From NCBI GenBank assembly GCA_037783545.1, contig JBBELK010000058.1, positions 1 through 64,000 of the forward strand: a DNA stretch of 64,000 nucleotides, written 5' to 3'. The stretch is from Henricia sp. BOLD:AAB3569. Taxonomy: Eukaryota; Echinodermata; Asteroidea; Spinulosida; Echinasteridae. Shown here one piece after another: positions 25,935 through 37,100 of the stretch. Position numbers and translations under genes: made by a program. The notes beneath the pieces were generated by a model. It saw only the letters and a program-made list of their open reading frames with translations, was not told where the DNA came from and made no database searches. The stretch's first letter is position 1. Each line of letters begins with the position of its first letter.

Positions 25935-26570
25935 TAATAGACCAGTTGCGTGATAGATTTGCATAAGTCCTGGAGTCACGCCTTATATTTACATAAATGC
26001 TAGAGTCCCGCTTTTGCGATATATAGCACTCGAGCACCATACTATGTCTGGCAAAATGGCCCCGTTTCTAGGGGGTACACGCTGGCACATGGTAACTGTG
26101 CGGTACCTGGAATACCTCGCACATTACTTATGTATTTCTAAGCTGGACCATGTTGATTGAATATGTTGATCAACAACTTTCTTGAATGCAGGAATACCTC
26201 GCACATTACTCTGTATTTCTAAGCTGGTCCATGTTGATTGAATATGTTGATCAACAACTTTCTTGAATGCATCATTGCAGTTTGGAAACGTTCCAGCTTT
26301 CGAAGTTGACATCGATTTCAAGTCAAAAACACATTCTATTTCATTATTTTGACGAACATTTACGATGATTACCATTTCAACATGTAATTTTGGATGGTCC
26401 AGCTTAAAAATTGCGTAGAGGTATTCCAGGTACCGCACAGACTTTCACGCCGGTTACAGCTTGTACCCCCTGGAAACGGCCCGATTTGTCGGGTGCTCGA
26501 CTCACTCGCGCCATAGCGCGAAGACAGGAGTCTAGGATTTATGCAAATCTATCACGCAACTGGTCTATTA
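25935..26570. mobile_element. 636-bp element with ~32-bp near-perfect TIRs
   Basis: TAATAGACCAGTTGCGTGAT and ATAGATTTGCATAA on the left, exact mirror at 26539-26570. It contains a tandem duplication (26110-26272) and a pair of GGGGGTACA / TGTACCCCC words. No coding capacity. Confidence 0.85.
26110..26272. repeat. Two-copy tandem repeat of ~82 bp
   Basis: GAATACCTCGCACATTACT ... TTTCTTGAATGCA occurs twice back to back inside the 25935-26570 element. Confidence 0.85.
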
Positions 26571-26794
26571 AAAGCCTGAATAATTGAAGTTACAATTCAT
26601 GATTTTTTTTTAGCAAAAAAAAGGTGCAAGTCACAAGCTTTTTTCACAATCATCTGACACATTCAGATCCAATCAAACAAACATGGGTTTGTGAAGTCAT
26701 TGTGAACTTATATACATTTTTTGTGCAAGCGTAATGGTACAGTTTTGATTTTGTCTGAATTTCAAAGGACACCGAGACCAACTTCGTTACAAAT

Positions 26795-27152
26795 TTAAAG
26801 ATAGTATACATGATTGGTAAACTGTTACAAATAGTTTTATCCCCCTGTGTGATTGAATATATGCATGATTAAAACCAACCTGAGCAAAAACCAGCTCCGT
26901 ACTTCGTCTAACTTTTGAGAAAACAGTCAAAAAAGGGGTTTGCAGTCATTTCGCCCCAGAACCACGGCAGTTGGGCGAAATTGAATTTTCGTCTCATGAG
27001 ATAAAAAAATAGTTTTACTCATTTCTCAAAGACTATAGCACTTTAGACAAAACCATTTGAGGGGAAGTTTTCTACGGTCATCATGTTTATATTGTGTAAG
27101 TTAGGCGTAAATCTCTGAACTTCGAGATACCAATCATGTATACTGCCTTTAA
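26795..27152. mobile_element. GTATACATGATTGG-end element, copy 4
   Basis: TTAA at both ends with standard termini. The central TTCGCCCC array is almost deleted (only CGCCCCAGAACCACGG and TGGGCGAAATTG remain), making this the shortest copy with both ends. Confidence 0.85.
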
Positions 27153-28055
27153 GCGTAACCTGGGTACGACACCTTAAAGCCATGTACATGCGGTGTAAAT
27201 ATTGTAGGATTAGGTTTTTTCTATTTGTACATATTTACCTGTCTTTGGTTTTACCAATATTTGTATTAAAAACAAGAAAATCACTTCAGAGAAATTTCAC
27301 TCAACTTTGAATTTAATACTGGAATTTCAGAAGTCACTTGATAATTTTGTTTGTTTTTATTGCTAAAAACAAAATCTTCACTCATACCAATTTAATCTTT
27401 GTAGTAAGGTTGCATTTTTAAAATGTCAGCTTCAAATCGGAGTAAAGTGGACATTTAAAAGGCACCTCAATTTTCAGTTTAATCAAAATTTTAATTTCTG
27501 TTGTAATCAAGTTGACATCAAAATACGTAACAGCTTCACGACTGCATAAAGCTCTCACACACAGAAAAATGGTACACCTGGTAAAACCCTTGCCATCGCA
27601 ATGTTTACGAGCGTACACGAATTAGGCAGGAGTTTCCAAAGTAAGTCACAAGTTTACTACGAGCTCTGCGAATCAATTATGAGTGTGGCACAAGTTACCT
27701 AAATTATGTCGGGTAACGATTTTTGCGTGAACTCTACCAAAACCTGTGTTATATGGTTTGCTCCAAGCTGCAACATGTTTAAAATGTTCACTACGAGTTG
27801 TTCCCAAGTTGCACGAATCATCCCGAATTCACCAACTCGTTAAACTCCTGCGCCCGAGATTTTTCCATGTGTGAAAGGGCCTTTAGATTGACTGCTTTTT
27901 CAATCAAAATGCAGAGAAAATGTTTGGATTTCTGTGCAACTATGCATGTTCTCAAGAAACTGCCCCACATAATGGCAGCTTTTCGGTACGCATTTCTATG
28001 AAACCAGACAGTTTGCAAGGCTATAAGAAAGTACACATAAAATATACAGCTGGGC
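27153..28055. other. Unassigned intergenic sequence
   Basis: AT-rich, no splice-bounded exon. The open frames at 27418-28001 lack protein features. An ATTAAA lies at about 27266, too far from WDR5 to assign. Confidence 0.4.
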
Positions 28056-28457
28056 CTTTCCACAGTAAAGGGGGCATTTTGGCAACAGACCATACTTTTC
28101 AGGAAATAACTTTGTCTGGTCTCAAGATAAATTTTAGTTTTTCCGAAGAGATAACTTCGGCCCAAAAAGGGTTCCAAATAGTGTGACAACATGCCTTTCT
28201 AAAAACCCTGTGTACAAATTTCCAATATACGCTCGTAATCGGGACAGACACTTCTTACATTTTAGGCCGTCCAAGTTACGAGCGTATATTGGAGGGTTTT
28301 TAGAAAGGCATGTTGTCACACTATTTGTAACCCTTTTTGGGCCTAAGTTATCTCTTCAGAACAACTGAAACACATTTCTTTTATTTTAAGACCAGACAAA
28401 GGTATTTTCTGGGAAATATGGTCCGTGTTGCCAAAATGCCCCCTTTACTGTGGAAAG
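28056..28457. mobile_element. Foldback element, CTTTCCACAGTAAAG ends, copy 1
   Basis: 402 bp. CTTTCCACAGTAAAGGGGG on the left is mirrored by CCCCCTTTACTGTGGAAAG, and the match continues nearly to the centre (GACAACATGCCTTTCTAAAA against TTTTAGAAAGGCATGTTGTC). A second family member with CTGTCCACAGTAA ends is at 62259-62668. Confidence 0.85.
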
Positions 28458-28844
28458 ACTGCTAGTATTAATCGACGTCCGGGGATCTTATAGGAGCTAC
28501 ATGTAACTTAGCATGTGCATTGACTGTTATCTCGGTACTTTTTGGCTCCACATCAGAATAAGAATGTTCGTCACCAAACGATTTCAGGTCCACTTTAAAA
28601 ATTCTTAAAATTCCATTTAGTACTTGTGGGAAAAGTTGAAAGAAAAAATTAAAAACATGTACGACCTTATATTTCCATCTCTGAGACGTAGGAAAATCAT
28701 GCAGTGCATCATAATTGGCACAAATACGGTGTATTGATGTTTTCAAAATCACTTGCGTCAAGCATGGTTTAATTTTACTTCATTCAGTTTCTATTAGTGG
28801 TCATTATGTTCAAGTTGACGTTCAAACTAGATAGACCTATTTGT
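28458..28844. other. Unassigned intergenic sequence
   Basis: Nothing recognised; the reverse frame at 28468-28761 has no supporting splice context. Confidence 0.4.
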
Positions 28845-29425
28845 TTAAAGGGCCTGTGACATGCTAAACAACTTTGTGCCTAAGCTTTGCTTCATAATGA
28901 CGGATTACTTGTTCAGCAAGACATACTATTGTTCGTTTGGATGTAAAATCAATAAAAGGTGGCCTTTTTCAACTTTGAAGATTTCACTGCAATAAATCAC
29001 AGACAGAGGGCGCTGTTTTGAGTGCATCACATAAGGAAGACAGAAGGGAAAAGTTAAGAAAAAACATAAGACTTCAAGTTGGACTTGTGGCAAATTGCTG
29101 CAGTTTCTACCCCCAGTTTTGTCATGGCTTACAGCAGGCAACATGTAAAACAAACTCAAACAGCCATGGATTACAAAAGTTTCAGGAAAATTGAGAAAAA
29201 AGTGGAATCTTTTGTGCACAGTTGAATGTGATTTTCCTGTGTTTGCCTCTTGTGACATCGTGACCTTGGTCATGAATATGCATATTTTCATTAGCATAAA
29301 AACTAAAAACCTTTGTTTTAACCCCCAAAGCAAGCTCCAAATAGGATTTTTATGACTTTAACCGAGTAGAGTGGTTTTAAAACATAGATTTCATTGATAC
29401 AAATCCTAAATAAGGGGCCCTTTAA
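28845..29425. mobile_element. 581-bp TTAAAGGGCC element, copy 1
   Basis: TTAAAGGGCCTGTGACATG on the left and GGGGCCCTTTAA on the right. The whole length is found again in opposite orientation at 51840-52420 with very few differences, so both are recent. It carries CAGAGGGCGCTG (29004-29015), a CTCF-core-like word. The ~100-codon frame kept in both copies contains no recognised domain. Confidence 0.85.
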
Positions 29426-29726
29426 CCTCATTAATATAAATCTGAGATGTATCAAGCCAGTAATTCACAAAAGATACTTGCAAACTGGAAAGTAAAGGTC
29501 AAACATTTTTACTTGTTTGTTACAAGTGCACGTAGAATTTAAGATACCCTTTCAATTTATTGGCGTTTGGGTGCTTACACGACATGTAGTTAAGAAGTCA
29601 TGTTTTCTCTGAATAAATTACAAAAATACCTCTCAAATACAGCTTTTTAAATAAAATATAAAACCTACAGGTATGAGACTGTTGTCTAGTTAAGTCTTGC
29701 CATGTTCAAAATACCTAAACGGTTTC

Positions 29727-29911
29727 TAATGCATAGTTCCGAGATTGCCCAGTTAACCCCGCCCCTTAGATACTGTTGCTATGTGCTCACAAGCCATCGC
29801 AAACAAATGGCGACACAACGTACAAAGCAACGGGACTCACTCTGCATGGAAAGCACAGATTCATTGGAGAAAACTCAAAGGTATTTATGTTTTAGGGTCG
29901 ACAGTTACCGG
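29727..29911. mobile_element. CAATGCATAGTTCC element, copy 3, truncated
   Basis: Left part only; the match stops at GTCGACAGTTACCG, followed by unrelated CCCTCCCCCC-rich sequence. Confidence 0.75.
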
Positions 29912-30044
29912 ATCCAGGGGGAGCGTACGCGCACCTCCCCCTCCCCCCCCCTTCAAAAAAAAGTGCACACTTTTCCTGCTTAAAGTGGTTAAATATTACC
30001 CCAGATCGCACCACAGAGCATCTACAATCCATCAAGAAGCCGTT

Positions 30045-30305
30045 AAGGCTTATTATTATTATTATTTCTTTCTGGTATTCATACCAAGGATTCCTCAATA
30101 GTGCTCATTGCACTGTCACTCGTAAGCGTGAGGAAACCCATGAAGAATTAGAATTAGAAATGGCCAGAGACACCGGGGAATCCCCTTGCTCTTCACGAAA
30201 GAATGCTCTGGGATCTTTAGAGTGCGTTACCATTACCTAACACACTGGACCAACGGCTTTACATCCCTTCCGAAGGATGGAGCAAGTGTGGTTGAGTGCC
30301 TTACC
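30045..30305 (-). mobile_element. tRNA-derived SINE, copy 2 (head missing)
   Basis: (ATT)n run then TTTCTTTCTGGTATTCATAC and the body shared with 53485-53871. The tRNA-like head at the right end is absent. Read on the reverse strand it has an (AAT)n tail and a 5' truncation. Confidence 0.75.
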
Positions 30306-30322
30306 AGTATGCTTTTTTTAAA

Positions 30323-30505
30323 ATATGTACGTACGTGATAATTTAATACGTACGTACGTGATAATTTTTTATCACGTGCGTATGTAATAAATTATCACGT
30401 ACGTACGTAATAAATGATCACGTACGTACGCAATAAATTATCACGTACATACGTAATATTATCATGTACACGTACGTACGTGATAAAAATACATACGTAC
30501 GTATT
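30323..30505. repeat. Array of ACGTACGT palindromes alternating with ATAATTTAT spacers
   Basis: Seven to eight blocks of TACGTACGTACGTGATAA or its complement at roughly 22-25-bp spacing, with TTTTTTA / TAAAAAA at both outer edges. Both the blocks and the array are self-complementary. It ends about 50 bp past the stop codon of the neighbouring reverse-strand gene. Confidence 0.8.
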
Positions 30506-30557
30506 TTTAAAAAAAAGCACAATACTCAAATGTCCCCTCTGGGTCTTCGTACATCCC

Positions 30558-31120
30558 TTATATAAGATATTTGGTAAATCTTCTTTTCCGTCTGTGCCTT
30601 ACGTAAATATATATGAAAAGTAATAATGCTGCGCACAATGTATAAAGCATAAGACACATGCTAAGGTCTCTGGTGTCAATGCCCAAAGTGAAGTATCCGT
30701 ACGATTGAACTGCATTGGCTTTCACAGGTTTCAAAACGTCTTGCCTAAATCTCAAGTCAATTTTATCGGCAGTGTAATCCATGTTTTTAAAGTTGTATAG
30801 TCCCTTTAAGTAGCGCAAGACAGCAGACTTGTTCCATTGGGTTGGTGGGTCACGATTATTGCGGCAGGAGGGACAATCAAAGTTGGATGGGAATTCTATT
30901 TTAGGGTGGTACAGATCTTCGGATAGCTGTCCCGCCAGACGCTTATTCACGCGATTGTGCGTTTCCCAAAGCCAGAGAATGGATTCGTCTATTGTTTTGA
31001 CGCTGGATTCAAGGTGTGCGCTCTCCTTGGAGAAGTTATTGCTGCACTCGCGACACCCGAAGAAGAAATGGATGTAGCCCTTCATAGCATGGAGTACTTC
31101 TTTGCTATCCGATTCCAAAT
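30558..31120 (-). CDS. QSOX: QSOX last coding exon (Erv end, CxxC, membrane anchor)
   Basis: From [20 protein letters not shown] to the stop. It holds the FAD-proximal GCREC, the HN-containing [10 protein letters not shown], the distal CPSC, the transmembrane segment ([20 protein letters not shown]) and a 14-residue basic tail. Acceptor ATGCTTTTCAG. The linker between CPSC and the anchor is much shorter than in human QSOX1. Confidence 0.95.
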
Positions 31121-34100
31121 CTGAAAAGCATGACGTTAAAAATAAAGACAATTCTGTTTAAATCCTTGTACACTAAGGGCGTGTTTGTTTCGGACGGATC
31201 CAAATTCAGATCTGAGCAGATCCAAGGTGAACTCGTTCACTTCGCACAGATCGAGATCTGCGGAATCCTTCTCGAGAGATGGTTCAGCGCTAGATCCAAA
31301 ATGGCGACGTAAACATCGCGGAGATTTTTGTGTGAGTAAAACCGTGTCATTTCAGTTTTTAGAGGCAACACACGTATACGGGATACAAACAAATTTAGGC
31401 TGCTTGTTTATTTACGATGAATGTCGTGGGTAAAATTTGGAACAGAAATTTGACAAATTTGTTAAATAAATTGCAATTCACGTGACTTGAGACATAGTTG
31501 AGAGCAGTTTTGTTGCAGTAAAACAACTCGGGATCTGGATTCGGATCTGTCATGAAACAAACACGCCCTAAGCAATCTGCTATGTACAATACAATATTCA
31601 TAGCAATTAACCTGTTGTGAAGTATGGCAGAATGAAAAGTGAGGCCGCAATTTTATTTGGGTATGAATTTGCATGTAGTTGGTTTGATGTGTGTGATTAG
31701 CCCATGTGCATTTAACTGGCAGCCGGGGCTGTATTACCTCAGAATCTAGGATTCCCTAGATCATGATAGAGAATCTACTATGATAATTAAAAATAGTCAT
31801 CAAAATAGTCATCATAATTGTCGCTATTTTCGTGATGTGAGACGGCTTGGAACTCCACTCTCTCACCTAAAATGATGATTAAAGATTAGAGAACAGATCA
31901 GTTGGTGAGTAGATTTGTATTTTAGTTCGTACTTAGGGTAAATTGGGCAAAACAACTGAGAGACAACACACGAGGTTAAATGTCATTGACATCCGGGTTT
32001 GTGTGTATTTGAATGTACTGGTATCACGTGGGTGTATTCCACGAGTGTCGTTTAAGCACAAGACAGGGTATTAATGTGCATGAGGCCACATACATGTAAA
32101 TTTGATTAGTGAATTACAGTGTACATAAATTATTTTGTTGCTTATCTAGGAATTGGATTGACCAGTAAAGCTGTAAATTAATGGTTCAATTTTATTTCTA
32201 AATATTGGTTTTTTTCAGGTTTTCTTCTGGATGAGAAAATAAATGGAATAGTCCTGATTTGTCGTGCAACCCAACCAAGGTGTCATGCTCTTGTCTTCGG
32301 ACTCTAAAACCATAACACTACAATGATCCAGGAAAACCTAGATTCTGAGGTTGCCGGGTTTAGCCTGGGGCGGATTGCAATATGCCAACCTACGGCCAGT
32401 GCATGAACTACATGCGTTATGTCATGACGCTGAGCCATTAAATTATGTCATCACTTCGAACAATTTGCATGTTTATTGTAACGGTGGATTCACACCGAGC
32501 CTTTTCAAGCGTGCGACGCGCGTCGCTTTGAGAAAAAGCGTTGTGGAGGGGATTTTGAGTGAAACGATGCACTGAAAATTACTGAATTATGAAAACACTT
32601 TCCGTCCAACATGTCCAAGTTAATTCTGTTGTTTCCTGTGCGTCGTTTCACCTCAAATTCCTTCCACAAAATTAGCTTGGACGGAAAGTGTTTTTATAAT
32701 TCAGTGATTTTCAGTACATCTTTTCACTCAAAATGGCAATTACGCGCAAAAAGGCTCAGTGTGAATTTGTGTGTGCAAAGAGCGCATTGCACAGGTCATG
32801 TATGCATGCTGTTCAATTTAATAACACAAAACACACAGTCATGCACTGGAAAAAGCTGCGTCCCAGCTATGGACGGACATATACTCTCTAACAAAAGAAA
32901 CTGTGCATGATAAAAAAATTGCTGTATTTTTTCAGCCATGGCAGATAACTCGCTGGAATAAACTGTTAATGAAAGTCCATGAAATCTTTCAAATGGTTAA
33001 CCGAACTTGAAATGTACAAAATGTGTTCTTCGTGTTCTCAGAGGTTGCTGAAAACTGACTTGCCAATATTGAAGTCACAAAGTCAGTATCGAGTGTGTCC
33101 CCCTTGTGCATTAATCACTACTGTGCATCTTTGCCTCATGGAGCCAATGACACGCGCATGAAAGAGAATATTGACTTTTGGGTAGTCCTTTTATACGGCT
33201 TGCTAACGAGACCTGAACTTTATGGAATTCTGTTACATAACAACCTGTAGGACCCCTATTGTGAAATCAACACCCAGGCATGCCTAAGTCCTGCACTATG
33301 CCATGAGCAGGTTTTGAGTGCATAACCTTTTTCTAACAATGTCAGAGAATATTGTCTGTGAATTTGGTGTTTATTTTCCACCTTCTTGAAAAAATACAGC
33401 AATTTTTACCACAGTTTCTTTTGTTGGAGAGTATATATAAAAAAGGAGTCCTGGGAATGATCTATACTTACAAATTGAAGATGTGCCAGCATGGCTAACT
33501 GTTAGGGTATGAAACAGAACCCACAGGCCACAGGGATAACCACGGAAAATAGGCTTGCTGCCATGACATCCGATCCATTTTACTTCGGTCGACAGAAACT
33601 TGCCCGACTGCAATTGAAACAAATATTTACTTTTTTTAACACTATTTTAACCTACAAAACCACTTTGAAGCCAAATTAATGCAAGGGGTGGCAAACTTAT
33701 GTTTCCTATAGACACTGATTAGATTCAGAAATGTTGAAAAATTTTACCATTTATTCAACACAAAAACCATGCATAGATTTTTCAGGTTTTCTGAAGTATT
33801 ACTGCATCTATGTGGCTGAAATTTCTACAAGGCAGTTTATCAATATTATTCTTTAGTTATGTAATGCCGTTCATAGATTTTGTAAAACAAGTTTCATTAA
33901 AAATACAAATGATATAATTAATGGGCCTTTAAAGGCAGATACATCATTGGTAATCTCGAAAATCAGAAATATTCACAGATTTACGCCTAACTTACACAAT
34001 ATAAACATGATGACCGTAGAAAACTTCCCCTGAAATGGTTTTGTCTGAAGTGCTATAGTCTTTGAGAAATGAGTAAAACAATTAGTTTTCGTCTCGTGAG

Positions 34101-37100
34101 ACAAAAACTCAAATCGCCCCAAAACCATTTCGCCCAAGTGTCATTTCGCCCCAAATTACTTCGTTCAAACACTACATCGCCCAAATGCCACTTCGCCCCA
34201 AAACCACTTCGTGCACAGGCCGTGGTTCAGGGTGAAATGGTTTAGGGCGAAATGACTGCAAACCCTTTTTTGACCGTTTTCTCAAAAGTTAGACGAAGTA
34301 CGGAGCTGATTTTTGCTCAGGTTGTTTTTAATCATGCATATCTTCAATCACACAGGGGGATAAAACTATTTGTAACAGTTTACCAATAATGTATACTATC
34401 TTTAACAATGTTTGACTGCATTACATGTAGTTGAAACTGGTGGGTGAATTTAAACGTTTACCTCTCGTGACCTTTGCAGCTGATCTATCAGACCAAACCA
34501 GTCTTCGCTTGACAACTGCGTGTAGGGTTCCAGTAACGCATGGAGTTTACGCAGTGTGTTCATGATATGGGGTTGACCAGGAAAGTACTGTGACGATAAA
34601 ATATAAATGGGAATGTCCAGCCAGTGTTAACATTTCTGTTCTGAGGGTAGTATACAAATAAAAACTCCATCGTGCATTCATATGGCATGCCCAATAACGT
34701 ACAAGTTGCACTTGTTTAGCACAATGTCTGATTTCTTCAGTATACTTCTCTTTTTAAATCTAAAATTGATGGCGACTACATTTTTCAATATGATCCATCT
34801 TGCACCAAAACTGCGCCCCCATGTGCACAAAACCATGCAAAGTTTAATATGAGCCTGAGAAAAACACTCCCCCGACCCCCCGACCCACCAACACCCCTGA
34901 TTTTTGTTTCAATTTGGAGGGCGGGGGGTGGTTACCAGTCATTTTTATATCAGCATGTTGCGGACATACAGCAAGGGTATTACATGTGTGTTTGTTTGTG
35001 GTTTGTGTTTTTCAGTTTTATTTTTTAGTCAGAGCAGGGGGAGGTTCACACCCATCTCGTTGTGAAATCTCTTCGTCGAACGAAGGGAGCGTACACATTA
35101 CAAATTTGCTTTGTTGAATGAAGCAATCTCTTCATCGAATGAAGCTATTTGCTTCATAGAATGAAGCGATTCTAATCTTCGTCGAATAAAGAGGCGTGCG
35201 TTCACATCAGGAAATCACTTCGTCGAATCATCGCCAAATTTTCGTTGAACAAAGCGATTTCAATAGCGAGAACTGGGTCAAAGACATAACACGAAAGCAC
35301 TCACTTTGTTTAAGACGGCAATGTATGCTTTGAGTGCGACCAGCTCATCACCAATTATCAACTTTTGTAGACAAATTTCATGCTTGAATGAATACAGCAA
35401 CGTAGACTCTAAATCTTGCATGTACACTGCAGTCCTGTGGAACAAATCAAGACAAATAAGTTATGGTAACATTTCATTAAAAATGAATATGTCACTTTTT
35501 AAAACCTTCCCTCAAATAACTTCTTTTTTTTTAAATCCAGGCAGGTAGAAAAATAATTTTATTTTGTCATTTTTTTTAAAATTTCAGTTGCAACTATTAA
35601 CACTATTAACCATGTTCATGTACAAGTGCAGAAAATGTTATGTTCGTTGGAAATTATTGCAAATAGTGCTCATTTAAAATAATCAACTTGAAAATTTGCA
35701 ATAAAAAATTTGAGGTCGGCAATTTTGCCTCAAATTTCAGGTAGGTCGGGTTACCGTAAACACACCATTTATTTTGTTTGGCCTAATGGCTCTACACAAA
35801 AACCATTCAGCTATTTTCCTGTACTTTTGCAATGGACATGTACAACCATCATCACGAAATGTGATGTCATACTCTATTTTTTGATACGTTAAAGAATTTT
35901 TGAAAAGGGTCTATATTCATAAGGCTGGATTTGCACTGAGCTTTTTCGTGCGTCAAATTCGACAGGCGTCGCTTTGAGAAAAAGCGATGTGGAGGGAATT
36001 TGGAGTGAAACGACGCACTGAAAACCACAGAATAAACTTGAACAGAAAGTGTTTTTATGATTCTGTGATTTCTAGTGCGTTGTTTTACTCCAAATTCCTT
36101 CCCTCTGGTTTCCCTCAAAGTGACACACATCGAATGTACACACAATAAGAATCAGTATGCAGGGAAGCGATTTGTTCCATTTTTTTCCCAGGAAAAGTCT
36201 TGGTCAAAAACCAGTGAGACAAAACCAATGTTCCGGCCAAAAAAAAAGAAAAGAACAATAAATCCCCGGGTGTGAATCAACCCAAAAGCATGAGTACCGT
36301 AAAAACGCGAGTATTGATTGCTTTCCGTGACGTATAACACCCGGGAATGTTTGGTGATCAACGATCACGCGCGTACACGCGGGCGCCAATAGATGCACAT
36401 GAACACGCGTAAAAAATACTCACCAGCGTATTTTCATTCGAAGATGATGCACGCGCGCGCTGCGATAAGTTTAAATTATTTAGCATGCACTCGGCTTGTA
36501 AAAATGAAAGTGCTTCTACTTGATCGCAATTTTTAAAATAAATTATGGAGCCCACAAAAAAAAAAGCGGAATCAAAGATTTTACACACCTGCTGTGACTA
36601 CTTCCTTATCGTTTTTTCCTGTTACAACATCACTGAATCTCAATAATACAGGACTTTGGACTTTGCAGTTTACTTTGTTTTAACAGATCGTTTTTATCAC
36701 GAATGAAAACAATGACCAACAAAGGATTTGGATCTTAAATTTCCTTGTCATTAGCATAATGTTGTCTGAACAGCAGTGCTCTGATAGTCGAGGTTCAACT
36801 TTACGTGGTAGCATTTTGCTACATTATCAAACAGAATTATTTTTTGATCTCGCTGAAATTAGGGGCTTTGTAACGCATTTGTCTAGCCTGCGTCTCGACC
36901 ATCAACATTGATGTTGGACTACACTGGTCTATAGACAGAATCGCCAAGGCAAGGTGCAAATGACCCACTTTTCCATTCCAATGGGATGATAATGTGTTTT
37001 GTCTCCAAGTGCAATTTATAAATACTACGAGTCCAACAATTTCAGAATTTTTTAATATGTCCTTAAATATACATGATTGGTATCTCGAAAATCAGAAATG

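Noticed and set aside
28926-29333. 135-codon reverse frame as a host gene
   Set aside because: It lies wholly inside the 581-bp TTAA element and its copy at 52046-52339; no domain, so a by-product of the element.
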